64,000 nt of DNA from Flavobacteriales bacterium UBA1986 (lineage in GTDB: Bacteria > Bacteroidota > Bacteroidia > Flavobacteriales_G > Salibacteraceae): positions 1 to 64,000 of the forward strand of contig DDDG01000001.1 of the NCBI GenBank assembly GCA_002336245.1, given 5' to 3'. The translations under genes were made by a program, and so were the position numbers. Below, piece by piece: positions 53,207-61,410 of the stretch. Below the pieces are notes generated by a model. The model saw only the letters and a list, made by a program, of their open reading frames with translations. It was not told where the DNA came from and searched no databases. How positions within the stretch are numbered: the first letter of the stretch is position 1; each line of letters begins with the position of its first letter.

Positions 53207-54469
53207 ATGGCTGAAATCATTCGGATGCCAAAGCTGAGCGACACTATGACCGAAGGGGTCATTGCGGAGTGGCACAAAAAAGAAGGAGACGAAATCAAAT
53301 CAGGAGATCTCTTGGCCGACATCGAATCAGATAAGGCTACAATGGAATTTGAGAGTTACGAGGATGGTGTCTTATTGCACATCGGAGTGGCCACAGGGGA
53401 TAAAGCTCCAGTAAATGCAATCCTTGCCATCGTTGGTGAAAAGGGCGAAGATGTAAGCGCCTTGCTTGCAGCGGAAAGTACTCCCAGCGCAGAGCCAGAA
53501 AGTTCTCCTGCTGAGGAAGCGGCGCCAGAAGTTGCTGCTCCTGCTCCAAGTCCTCAAGCAAGCACAGCACCAGCTCCAGTTGCTGTGCCGGTAGCAGCAT
53601 CAGCTTCTTCAACAGGTGGAAGAATAAAAGCCTCACCTCTTGCCAAGAAGATGGCTCAAGAAAAAGGAATTGACATCGCTCAAATTCCTGGATCTGGCGA
53701 AGGCGGACGCATTGTTCGCCGCGATGTAGAAGGCTTCAATGCCTCTTCAGCCCCAGCTTCTTCAGGCGCGAGCCACGGAGGAATGGTGGAGAGCTTCACA
53801 GAAGAAAACGTTTCTCAAATGCGTGGTGTAATTGCCCGCAGATTGGCTGAAAGCAAATTCAGCGCTCCCCATTTTTATCTAACGATGGACATCGATATGG
53901 GCGCAGCAATGTCGGCTCGCAAGGCCATCAATGCAAGCGGTGATGTGCGCATTTCTTTCAACGATATGGTTGTGAAGGCATGTGCCATGGCTCTGAAAAA
54001 ACATCCTAAGGTCAATTCATCTTGGTTGGGCGACCGCATTCGTTACAACGAACACGTCCACATCGGAATTGCCGTAGCTGTTGATGAAGGTTTGCTTGTG
54101 CCCGTTGTTCGTTTTGCCGATGCTAAAGGAATGCAGGTCATTGGTGAAGAAGTGAAAGACTATGCCACCAGAGCACGATCTAAAAAGCTTCAACCGCATG
54201 AATGGGAAGGAAATACCTTCACTATTTCAAACTTAGGAATGTTCGGAATTGAAGAATTCACCGCAATCATCAACCCACCCGACGCCTGTATTTTGGCCGT
54301 TGGAGGAATCAAATCTGTACCAGTTGTTAAGGACGGAGAAGTGGTTCCTGGAAACGTGATGAAAGTGACCCTTTCCTGCGATCACAGAGTTGTAGACGGT
54401 GCTACCGGTTCAGAATTCCTTCTGACCCTAAAAGGTTTCCTTGAGAACCCTGTGAGTATGCTCGTTTAG
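53207..54469 (+). CDS. pdhC: Pyruvate dehydrogenase E2, dihydrolipoamide acetyltransferase
   Basis: Core of the pyruvate dehydrogenase complex. The 420-residue protein has one lipoyl domain (IESDKATMEFESYEDG, lipoylated Lys), an Ala/Pro linker, a peripheral-subunit binding domain (KASPLAKKMAQEKGIDIAQI) and the catalytic domain with DHRVVDGATGSEFL. It follows pdhA by 10 nt. Its stop overlaps that of the convergent glycosyltransferase by 4 nt. Confidence 0.95.
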   Translation: MAEIIRMPKLSDTMTEGVIAEWHKKEGDEIKSGDLLADIESDKATMEFESYEDGVLLHIGVATGDKAPVNAILAIVGEKGEDVSALLAAESTPSAEPESSPAEEAAPEVAAPAPSPQASTAPAPVAVPVAASASSTGGRIKASPLAKKMAQEKGIDIAQIPGSGEGGRIVRRDVEGFNASSAPASSGASHGGMVESFTEENVSQMRGVIARRLAESKFSAPHFYLTMDIDMGAAMSARKAINASGDVRISFNDMVVKACAMALKKHPKVNSSWLGDRIRYNEHVHIGIAVAVDEGLLVPVVRFADAKGMQVIGEEVKDYATRARSKKLQPHEWEGNTFTISNLGMFGIEEFTAIINPPDACILAVGGIKSVPVVKDGEVVPGNVMKVTLSCDHRVVDGATGSEFLLTLKGFLENPVSMLV

Positions 54470-55479
54470 GAATTGCCGAGAATTAGATCGGAACTTTTAT
54501 GCAGAAGGGCTAGGTATTCTTGCTCAGCTTGTCCTGGTGTAGGAACCAATTTGGCCACACGTTGAATGGTGTGCAAATCCATGATGCTGCTGTATCCAGA
54601 TCTGCAAACAATCTCCTTACTTTCTTCAATCAAATTCAGTAATTCTTCTGTGTTCAAATGATTGAAAGAGACCCAATTTTCAGGAACTTTCAATTCTCCT
54701 TTTTCTTGAGGCAAGCCACGAACGATCACCATACGACCATCTGAACTCTCCGTATACTTTCCAGCAAGAATGTCGGCCTCAAAGAGAGATCGCTGAGGTT
54801 CTGGGCCACTCAGGATAAAGATCTTATCATACACACTAGGCATTCGTTCCGCGGCCTTTCTATTGAACCGACTCAATGGACCGATGTAGGCAATCGGAAC
54901 TTTTAAGTCCAAGACCTTGGCAAGTCTTCCTGCCAGAGATTGTGGGCCCTCGTAGTCGGGAACCCAAACTTCGTCAAAGCGATTCAATAAGCGTTTGTTG
55001 AGCGCCTGTACAACAGAACCACCGATTGGAACGGGTATGTTCAATTGATGGCCTAGGAATACGCTTTTTGCCAGTTTCGATCTACAGCCGTAGCGATTGT
55101 CGCTAAGAATGAAGTCAATTTGTTCTTGCTGGCATATCTCTTCCACTAGCTTTTCTTCTACCCTAATGTTGCGGATGAAGCGCGGGCTTTGAAGGGCAAT
55201 CTTAATGCTTGTTGCCAAGGAGCTTTTGCCATAGCGCATATCAGCTTCGCCTGAGTCAATACATTTTCTTCCAGGAAAATTCTTTGAGATCAGTTCGAGA
55301 GCTGGTCCACTACTCAACACGAACACTTCATTATTCAGTTTCTCAAACGATTCAATGAGTGGGATGCATCTGCTGGCATGACCAAGTCCCCAATTCAAAA
55401 TGCAGACAAGCACTTTTTTATTCGAAAGTTCTCTGGAAAGAAGGAAGTTTTGAAGGCTCTTATTGGCTTGTTCTGTCAT
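54466..55479 (-). CDS. MurG-like glycosyltransferase (GT-B fold)
   Basis: A 337-residue protein of the GT28/MurG-like superfamily, beginning VLVCILNWGLGHASRCIPL (the glycine-rich GHxxR motif) and with FNHLNTEELLNLI, EIVCRSGYSSIMDLHTI and LVPTPGQAEQEYLALL in the donor-binding half. Related flavobacterial proteins are annotated only as glycosyltransferase; it is too divergent to be MurG itself. It probably builds a surface glycan or glycolipid. ATG 55479 is preferred to 55518 because a TAnnTTTG box sits 15 nt upstream of it (55495-55502). Confidence 0.8.
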   Translation of the reverse strand: MTEQANKSLQNFLLSRELSNKKVLVCILNWGLGHASRCIPLIESFEKLNNEVFVLSSGPALELISKNFPGRKCIDSGEADMRYGKSSLATSIKIALQSPRFIRNIRVEEKLVEEICQQEQIDFILSDNRYGCRSKLAKSVFLGHQLNIPVPIGGSVVQALNKRLLNRFDEVWVPDYEGPQSLAGRLAKVLDLKVPIAYIGPLSRFNRKAAERMPSVYDKIFILSGPEPQRSLFEADILAGKYTESSDGRMVIVRGLPQEKGELKVPENWVSFNHLNTEELLNLIEESKEIVCRSGYSSIMDLHTIQRVAKLVPTPGQAEQEYLALLHKSSDLILGNS

Positions 55480-55494
55480 GGGCTCGGCCTTAGT

Positions 55495-55502
55495 CAAATC
55501 TA
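55495..55502 (-). promoter_or_regulatory. TAnnTTTG -7 box for the MurG-like gene
   Basis: Minus-strand TAGATTTG, one base away from the opposing box at 55504. Confidence 0.5.
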
Positions 55503-55503
55503 A

Positions 55504-55511
55504 TACATTTG
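55504..55511 (+). promoter_or_regulatory. TAnnTTTG -7 box for the SDR gene
   Basis: TACATTTG ends 5 nt before ATG 55517, implying a leaderless mRNA. Confidence 0.5.
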
Positions 55512-55516
55512 AACGC

Positions 55517-56209
55517 ATGAACGCAGTGATAACAGGAGCCAGTCAAGGTTTGGGAGAAAGCATCGCACGCAGTCTTGCTGCAGAAGGTTTCAACTTAATC
55601 TTAGCTGCTCGAAGCTTGGACAAGCTTCAATCCCTCAAGAAGGATTTAGAAGCAGAATTTGACGTGAAGGTCTATCCTCACTCAGTGGATTTCTCGAAGC
55701 GCTTTGAAGTGGAGAATTTTGGGCAATCTTTAGAACATCAGTTTGATGAACTGGATATTGTTGTCAATAATGTTGGGACTTATGCCGAGACAATTTTTGG
55801 CGAAACCGATGCGCTGGACAAAATGATGGGAATCAACTTTAGGGGAACCTACGCTCTGATGAACCAATTGGTTCCTTTTATGAAAAAGTCAGAGAAGGGT
55901 CATTTGTTTCATGTGTGCTCGGTATTGAGTAAATCGGCACGTTTGGGCGCGGCAGATTATGCAATTTCAAAGCATGCCCTCTACGCCTTGCACCTTTCGC
56001 TTCTAGAAGAATTTAAGGATAGTAAATTGAAATCGACGGCTCTACTTCCAGGAGCAATCAATACGCCTTCTTGGGATGGTTCTGATGCCCCTGTGGAAGA
56101 ATTTGTTCAGCCAGAAGACATTGCCAGAGCAATCATATTTGCCTTCAATTGTCATTTTGGGACACGCGTTGACGAGATTTCATTCAGCCCGTTGAATCCA
56201 AATTTTTAA
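55517..56209 (+). CDS. SDR family oxidoreductase
   Basis: A 230-residue short-chain dehydrogenase. The NAD(P) motif is VITGASQGLGESIARSLAAE, the structural VNNVGTYAE follows, and the catalytic YxxxK is in DYAISKHALYAL with the Ser of VCSVLSKSAR upstream. The substrate cannot be told. ATG 55517 begins the Rossmann fold directly, so the open frame back to 55463 is not used. trmB starts 3 nt after its stop, so the two form an operon. Confidence 0.92.
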   Translation: MNAVITGASQGLGESIARSLAAEGFNLILAARSLDKLQSLKKDLEAEFDVKVYPHSVDFSKRFEVENFGQSLEHQFDELDIVVNNVGTYAETIFGETDALDKMMGINFRGTYALMNQLVPFMKKSEKGHLFHVCSVLSKSARLGAADYAISKHALYALHLSLLEEFKDSKLKSTALLPGAINTPSWDGSDAPVEEFVQPEDIARAIIFAFNCHFGTRVDEISFSPLNPNF

Positions 56210-56212
56210 GTC

Positions 56213-56896
56213 TTGGGAAAGAATAAATTACAGCGTTTTAGGGAAATGAAGGATTTCCCGAATGTATTAGAACACGGAATCGAAACGGTTCAATCTGGTG
56301 TATTTCCCTTGGCAGGAAATTGGTCGAAGGACCATTTCAAAAACAATAATCCATTGGTGCTAGAATTGGCATGCGGAAAAGGTGAGTTTGCGCTGGCCAT
56401 GGCGAAAATGTGGCCAGAACGAAATTACTTAGGCATAGACATCAAGGGAGCGCGCATGTATGTAGGAGCAAATGAGGCACTTAGCTCGGACCTTAGAAAT
56501 GTGGCTTTTCTCAGAACTCGAATCGATTTTGTCGAAACCTTCTTCGGTGAGGATGAAGTGGATGAGATTTGGATCACCTTTCCCGACCCACAGCCTCAGG
56601 ACAATCGGGCGAAAAAGAGATTGACCTCTCCTATGTTTATTGATCGCTACCGAAAGCTCCTAAAGAAAGGTGGTGAAATACGCTTGAAAACAGATTCTGA
56701 TTTCTTTTACAATTACACCTTGGAGCAAATTGAAGAACAAGGATATTCCATCACAAAACGATTGGACAATCTTTACGCTCAGCTCGAGGAGGTGCCGGAT
56801 GAACTGGCTTCTGTTTTAGGAACCAAAACGCACTATGAAAAAATCTTCAGTGCTAAAGGATATCAGATTAAGTACGTGAGCTTTCGAATCGACTAG
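56213..56896 (+). CDS. trmB: tRNA (guanine-N7-)-methyltransferase
   Basis: Methylates G46 of tRNA with S-adenosylmethionine. The 227-residue protein has LELACGKGEFALAMA (SAM motif), NYLGIDIKGARM, DEIWITFPDPQPQDNRAKKR and LTSPMFIDRYRKLLKKGG, all diagnostic of TrmB. The start is TTG (GKNKLQRFREMKDF). It is 3 nt downstream of the SDR gene and its stop overlaps that of the convergent kinase fragment by 4 nt. Confidence 0.95.
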   Translation: MGKNKLQRFREMKDFPNVLEHGIETVQSGVFPLAGNWSKDHFKNNNPLVLELACGKGEFALAMAKMWPERNYLGIDIKGARMYVGANEALSSDLRNVAFLRTRIDFVETFFGEDEVDEIWITFPDPQPQDNRAKKRLTSPMFIDRYRKLLKKGGEIRLKTDSDFFYNYTLEQIEEQGYSITKRLDNLYAQLEEVPDELASVLGTKTHYEKIFSAKGYQIKYVSFRID

Positions 56897-57210
56897 ACCT
56901 TCGGAAAACGTAAAATGAACTCTGCTCCACGATTGTAAGATTCGTTCAGGTCGATGTCTCCACCCAATAAATTGGTAAAAATTTTAGCCATCGCCAAACC
57001 AAGACCAGTGGAGCTTTCCTGAGCAGTTGGTCTCACAGAGAGTTTTTGATACTTCCGGAAAAGTTTGGGTCGATCGCTTGGCTTAAAGCCTGGTCCTTCA
57101 TCTTTTACTGAGAATTGGATTCGATCTCCAAGGTCCATGCTTGAAATGAAAACATGTCGATCCCGGCCAGAAAATTTGATGGAGTTCGAGACCAAATTTG
57201 AAAAGATCCT
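56893..57210 (-). pseudogene. Histidine kinase, C-terminal ATPase part after an in-frame stop
   Basis: Encodes the N-box (RIFSNLVSNSIKFS), G1 (VKDEGPGFKPSD) and G2 (SSTGLGLAMAKI) motifs of a HATPase domain, ending LRFPKV. It is in the same frame as the ORF that ends at 57211-57213 with TAA; no frameshift is needed, only one stop codon where homologues have a sense codon. A separate start (TTG 57195) could give 100 residues, too short for a working ATPase domain on its own. Confidence 0.75.
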
Positions 57211-58509
57211 TTATAGAATGCGCTTGTCGGAGGTGATTCGTTTGATGGAAGGATCCTCGTTTAGAATGATTTTGATGTTCTTGTTTTCTGCTGCTTTCAG
57301 CTGCTCCTCAGCAAGCTCTGTCAAGAGTTCGTGAATGGAAATTTGTTGTTTGTCAAGTTTTAGTTCGCCACTCTCAGCATGAGTTACTTCCATGATGTCG
57401 TATATCAAGTCGAGGCCATTTTGAGAGGCTCTACCAATCAAATCTTTGACTTCATCGTCGATGGGAAGTTGTGCTAAGGAGCCTACTTGTGCCAAGGGAT
57501 TTTTAAGGTCATGAACCATCAAGGAGACAAGGTTTTGGTTCTCACGGATGCTTTCCTGAAGATGATCGGTTTGGGAGGTGAGAGCTAAGTTTTGCTCTTC
57601 GATTAAACTGTTCTTGGTTCGTAAACTTCTATTGAGGTAGTTGATGCGGCGAAGGCCAATAATTAAAATCAAAATGGTGATGAGCGCAAAACCAAGCCCC
57701 AGATAGAAGGCCTTCTCGGTGAAATTTAAATTGCTGATGGTAGCGTTTTTCTGATTGTTGGACTTCCTTAGAAGTTTGTTTTCCAAATCAATCTTGTAAA
57801 CTTCAAATCCTCTTTGGAGCTCCAGGAGTGCAGCCTTGCGTTCATCGCTGAATAAGCTGTCGTATTTAGGAATCAGTGCGCTCAGTATTTCATAGGCCTC
57901 AATTTGCTGACCGAGTGCGTCGTAGCAACTTGCCATTGGTTTTCCATTGTCAAATAAGTAGCTCGCCGACTTTAATCGACTTGAGATTTCATAGCTGAGC
58001 TTGTATTCTTTGAGGGCGGCATCATACTTTTTTAAGCCAAACAGGGCTTCGCCTAGATTGAAACGTGAAATCATTAAGTTGAATTCATCCCCTAGAGTGC
58101 TGTCGAGGAAAATGGATTTTTTCAGGAATGGTATGGCGTTCTTGTATGAACCTCCTTCATAGTACAGTATTCCAATGTTTGTATAGGCCATGGAGATTCC
58201 GACGCTGTCGTTCAACTCAAAATCGATGTTTAAGGTCTTGGAATAATGGTCGAGCGCTTGAATGCTGTCCCTCAAATTGGAATAAATGTTTCCCAAGTTG
58301 GTGTGAGAGATGGAGAGATTGTGCTTTTCGCCGCTCTGTTCACGAATGTCTAAAGCGCGAAGTGCAAAGGGAAGAGCGGTACTGTCTTGTTTGAGCTCCA
58401 AGTAGACCACGCTCACGTTTGAATAGGCGGTGGCAAGGCCAATGCTGTCGTCGATGCGGCGGTACATTTCAATAGCCTTTTTGTATGCTCCCAAGGCCTC
58501 ATTGCTCAT
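57211..58509 (-). pseudogene. Histidine kinase, TPR-TM-HisKA part of a disrupted gene
   Basis: Middle part of a sensor kinase: TPR repeats (SNVSVVYLELKQDSTALPFA, ISHTNLGNIYSNLRDSI, AYTNIGILYYEGGSYKNAI), one TM (LGLGFALITILILIIGL), a coiled linker and the HisKA box with the phospho-acceptor His (VSLMVHDLKNPLAQVG). It ends at TAA 57211-57213 just before the N-box. The 5' frame is separated by a 7-bp tandem repeat (58499-58519). With two repeat units instead of three and a sense codon at 57211, a single protein of about 653 residues would result. No response regulator is adjacent. Confidence 0.8.
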
Positions 58510-58519
58510 TGCTCATTGC
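58499..58519. repeat. Three tandem copies of a 7-bp unit (TCATTGC)
   Basis: Units at 58499-58505, 58506-58512 and 58513-58519; on the minus strand GCAATGA. It lies in the kinase reading frame: three units break the frame, two units restore it (read by hand). The minus strand also forms overlapping ATG/TGA start-stop signals. Confidence 0.85.
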
Positions 58520-58861
58520 TCTGCGGCTGTAGATGTTGCCAAGAAGATTTTCTGATTTGGCTTCCCACTTTGTGAGTCCTGCCGATTTTGCAATCTCACG
58601 TATGTGTAAACCAAGGTCCTCTAAACCTTCATATTGTCCTTCTTGCCATAGGCCAATGCCCAATTTGAAATAGGCTTCGCACAGTTCAACTTTTGGTCCA
58701 TCTTGTAATTCAAGCAAGCGACAAGCTGCAATCAGGCTATCCGTTTTTCGGGAAGTAGAAAACTCTTTTAAATAGGAGACGGAGTAAGTTGTCGCGAAAC
58801 ACGAAGCATTGCAGAGAAGTAGGCTAAGTAAGCCAATCAGAGAAATATGTACGCGGTTCAT
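58499..58861 (-). pseudogene. Histidine kinase, N-terminal signal/TPR part of a disrupted gene
   Basis: A 120-residue reading with a signal peptide (HISLIGLLSLLLCNASCFA) and the first helical repeats (CEAYFKLGIGLWQEGQYEGL, NLLGNIYSRRAMSNE), ending at the TGA created by the 7-bp repeat. It overlaps the next ORF by 11 nt, and an ATG inside the repeat (MSNEALGAYKKA) could restart translation. This is the periplasmic sensor end of the kinase described at 57211-58509. Confidence 0.75.
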
Positions 58862-58950
58862 TAAGTCTTGCTAGGCCTAATACGAAAGATTGACGCGAAA
58901 GTGTCGTAAATTGATTAAAACGACGATATTTTTTTCAATCTTCATACTTG

Positions 58951-59295
58951 ATGAAAGATTCAACCAAGGATTTCTATCTCAGAGTATGGGATGTAGTTCA
59001 AATGATCCCGAAAGGAAGAGTTTCTAGCTACGGTGCCATTGCCAAATTTCTTGGTACTGGAAGGTCGAGCAGAATGGTTGGTTATGCCATGAATGCATCG
59101 CATGCTTCAGAGTCTGCTGTGCCGGCTCAAAGAGTGGTAAATCGAAATGGAATGCTTAGCGGAAAACATCATTTTTCAAGTCCAGAAAGGATGCGGGAAA
59201 TGCTCGAACAAGAGGGAATTGAAGTTGTTGATGATAAGGTAGTTCGCTTTGAAGAGCTCTTTTGGGATCCTGCAAAAGAACTTCAGAGCTTTTGA
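58951..59295 (+). CDS. Alkyltransferase-like (ATL) protein, MGMT family without catalytic Cys
   Basis: A 114-residue DNA-binding protein of the O6-methylguanine methyltransferase fold: VWDVVQMIPKGRVSSYGAIA and the helix-turn-helix GRSSRMVGYAMNAS. The active-site PCHRV of MGMT is replaced by PAQRV, so there is no acceptor cysteine; this is the hallmark of ATL proteins, which bind O6-alkylguanine and hand lesions to nucleotide-excision repair (established for homologues). Length and the conserved NRNGMLSGKHHF tail fit. ATG 58951 is used; the TTG at 58948 adds one residue. Confidence 0.88.
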   Translation: MKDSTKDFYLRVWDVVQMIPKGRVSSYGAIAKFLGTGRSSRMVGYAMNASHASESAVPAQRVVNRNGMLSGKHHFSSPERMREMLEQEGIEVVDDKVVRFEELFWDPAKELQSF

Positions 59296-59304
59296 TAGGA
59301 TAGA

Positions 59305-59312
59305 TACATTTG
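59305..59312 (+). promoter_or_regulatory. TAnnTTTG -7 box for the Mrp/ApbC gene
   Basis: TACATTTG, exact match, 20 nt before the TTG start at 59333. Confidence 0.5.
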
Positions 59313-59332
59313 CCTGACCCAATTTTAGCGTT

Positions 59333-60394
59333 TTGAATATAACCGAAGAAGACCTTAAAAGAGCATTATCCTTTGTCATTGAGCCAGATCTTAAGAAGGA
59401 TTTAATTACCCTCAATCTTGTTTCTGATTTTAAAATTGAAGGAAACAGAGTTTCGTTCTTGTTGAAAGTCAGCAATCCTACTTTTCAAAGTAAAAAGCGA
59501 CTCGAAGAAGCCTGCGCCCACCAACTTGAAATGAAGATAGGAAAGGGCATTGAGCTCAACATTGAATTCGGAAGTCTTCCTCAAGAAAAAGAACGCGAAC
59601 TTGAGCAGCGCACCGTTCTTCCGGGTGTTAAGCACATTGTTGCGATTGCCTCTGGAAAAGGTGGCGTTGGCAAATCAACCGTTACAGCCAATTTAGCTGC
59701 CGGTCTTGCTAGAAAGGGATATAAGGTTGGTTTAATCGATGCCGACATTTATGGTCCGAGTCAACCTTATATGTTCGATGTAGCTTTCGATAAACCACAA
59801 CCCATCGAAGTAGATGGAAAGCAAAAGATTTTACCCGTTGAATCTTATGGCGTAAAGTTGATGAGCATTGGTTTTTTCGCACAAGCCAACGATGCCATTG
59901 TTTGGCGTGGTCCAATGGCCAGTAAGGCTCTTGAGCAAATGATGAAAGATGTGCATTGGGGCGATTTAGATTTTATGTTGATCGACTTGCCGCCTGGTAC
60001 GGGTGATATTCACCTTACCATGGTTCAGGAAGCGCCACTATCAGGTGCAATCATCGTGAGCACTCCTCAACCAATCGCCTTAGCCGATGCGCGCAAAGGA
60101 ATCAATATGTTCCGCTTGGAGTCTGTGCAGGTTCCTATTTTAGGCATCGTCGAAAACATGAGCTATTTCAGTCCAGCCGAACTCCCCGACAATAAGTATT
60201 ACATCTTCGGGATGGAGGGCGCCAAAGTATTGAGCGAAGAAATGGAAGTCGATTTCTTAGGAGATATTCCTTTGGTTCAGAGCATTCGTGAGTCTGGAGA
60301 CGTCGGTCGTCCGGCGGTGCTGCAAACTGATACCAAACAGGCCCAAGCATTTTTAGCTTTGGTTGATAAGCTTGTCGCCAAGCTTCTTCCTTAA
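59333..60394 (+). CDS. apbC: Mrp/ApbC/NBP35-family iron-sulfur cluster carrier ATPase
   Basis: A P-loop ATPase that carries Fe-S clusters to apoproteins. The 353-residue protein starts at TTG with a MIP18/DUF59 domain (about residues 1-80), then IASGKGGVGKSTVTANLAAG (Walker A), VGLIDADIYGPSQPYM, LIDLPPGTGDIHLT and VENMSYFSPAELPDNKYY. The usual CPxC cluster motif is absent in this region, as in other Bacteroidota members. The NifU-type gene follows 18 nt later, which supports a shared Fe-S role. Confidence 0.93.
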   Translation: MNITEEDLKRALSFVIEPDLKKDLITLNLVSDFKIEGNRVSFLLKVSNPTFQSKKRLEEACAHQLEMKIGKGIELNIEFGSLPQEKERELEQRTVLPGVKHIVAIASGKGGVGKSTVTANLAAGLARKGYKVGLIDADIYGPSQPYMFDVAFDKPQPIEVDGKQKILPVESYGVKLMSIGFFAQANDAIVWRGPMASKALEQMMKDVHWGDLDFMLIDLPPGTGDIHLTMVQEAPLSGAIIVSTPQPIALADARKGINMFRLESVQVPILGIVENMSYFSPAELPDNKYYIFGMEGAKVLSEEMEVDFLGDIPLVQSIRESGDVGRPAVLQTDTKQAQAFLALVDKLVAKLLP

Positions 60395-60399
60395 TGCAC

Positions 60400-60407
60400 T
60401 ACTTTTG
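60400..60407 (+). promoter_or_regulatory. TAnnTTTG -7 box for the NifU-type gene
   Basis: TACTTTTG ends 5 nt before ATG 60413, implying a leaderless mRNA independent of apbC. Confidence 0.5.
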
Positions 60408-60412
60408 AGACT

Positions 60413-60670
60413 ATGCCAATAGAGGAAATCAAAGCACGCATCGAACAATCACTCGTCGACTTACGTCAATTTGTAAAACAAGACGGTGGTGATTTGGAAA
60501 TTGTTGATGTGACCGAAGACGGTGTTGTGAAGGTTGAATTGAAAGGTGCTTGTACAAGCTGTCACATGAACAATATGACATTCAAAGCAGGTGTTGAAGA
60601 GGCAATTCTAAGGGCTGTTCCAGAAATAAAAAAGGTAGAAGCAATCAACTTCGAGCTCTTCCAAGCCTAA
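60413..60670 (+). CDS. NifU C-terminal-domain (NfuA-like) Fe-S scaffold/carrier
   Basis: An 85-residue protein with the NifU C-terminal CxxC motif in GACTSCHMNNMTFKAGVEEA and VKQDGGDLEIVDVTEDG upstream; the pair of cysteines binds a [4Fe-4S] cluster for delivery. No other NifU domain is present, so it is a stand-alone Nfu. It follows apbC, a functional partner. Its stop overlaps the convergent GT2 gene by 4 nt. Confidence 0.92.
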   Translation: MPIEEIKARIEQSLVDLRQFVKQDGGDLEIVDVTEDGVVKVELKGACTSCHMNNMTFKAGVEEAILRAVPEIKKVEAINFELFQA

Positions 60671-61410
60671 TCTTTAAAAATCTTCGAACGATAAATTCCA
60701 CTCTTTCCAAGAAAGAATAGAATTGAAGTTTTCAGCACGCCCAAGCCATAAGTTACGCTGCGTGAAAAATTGATGGAGGAGGCTTCCTCAAAATACTTCG
60801 TCGGACAAGTAACCTCGCCAAACTCAAATCCCTTGTAGGCGATCTGAGCAAGCATCTGATTGTCGAAGACAAAATCGTCTGAATTCACTTCGTAATTAAT
60901 GGACTGCAATACCTCCTTTGAGAAGGCCCTGTAACCGGTGTGATATTCAGAGAGCTTCTGATTCATCATGATGTTCTGGAAGAGCGTCAAGAGCCGATTC
61001 GCAACGTATTTGTATTTGGGCATTCCGCCTTTCAAAGCTCCTTTTCCAAGAATTCTTGAAGCGAGAATGACTGGATACAAATCCTGGGCAAGCATGTAGG
61101 CAATGCTCGGAATCAATTGAGGCGTGTATTGATAATCGGGGTGGAGCATGATGACGATGTCGGCATTCAGCTCCAAAGCCTTGTTATAGCAAGTCTTCTG
61201 ATTTCCTCCATAACCTTTATTGTCGTCGTGGCGAATCACATGTTCGATGCCAATTTTCTTCGCCAATTCCGTGGTGTTGTCGGAACTGTGATCATCCACC
61301 AAAATCACCTCATCTACGATGTCGCGAGGGATTTCGAGGTAGGTTTTTTCGAGGGTCAATTCCGCGTTGTATGCAGGCATTACAACAACTACTTTCTTAT
61401 TCTGAATCAT
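60667..61410 (-). CDS. GT2 family glycosyltransferase, dolichol-phosphate-mannose-synthase-like
   Basis: A 247-residue GT-A enzyme: VVVMPAYNAELTLEKTY at the N terminus, the metal-binding DDHSSDNTTELA and DIVIMLHPDYQYTPQL, then KYVANRLLTLFQNIM, EYHTGYRAFSKEVLQ and FDNQMLAQI. It resembles polyprenyl-phosphate sugar transferases but lacks the C-terminal TM domain of some. Likely role is transfer of a sugar to a lipid carrier or surface glycan. It overlaps gmhA by 4 nt on the same strand. Confidence 0.88.
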   Translation of the reverse strand: MIQNKKVVVVMPAYNAELTLEKTYLEIPRDIVDEVILVDDHSSDNTTELAKKIGIEHVIRHDDNKGYGGNQKTCYNKALELNADIVIMLHPDYQYTPQLIPSIAYMLAQDLYPVILASRILGKGALKGGMPKYKYVANRLLTLFQNIMMNQKLSEYHTGYRAFSKEVLQSINYEVNSDDFVFDNQMLAQIAYKGFEFGEVTCPTKYFEEASSINFSRSVTYGLGVLKTSILFFLGKSGIYRSKIFKD

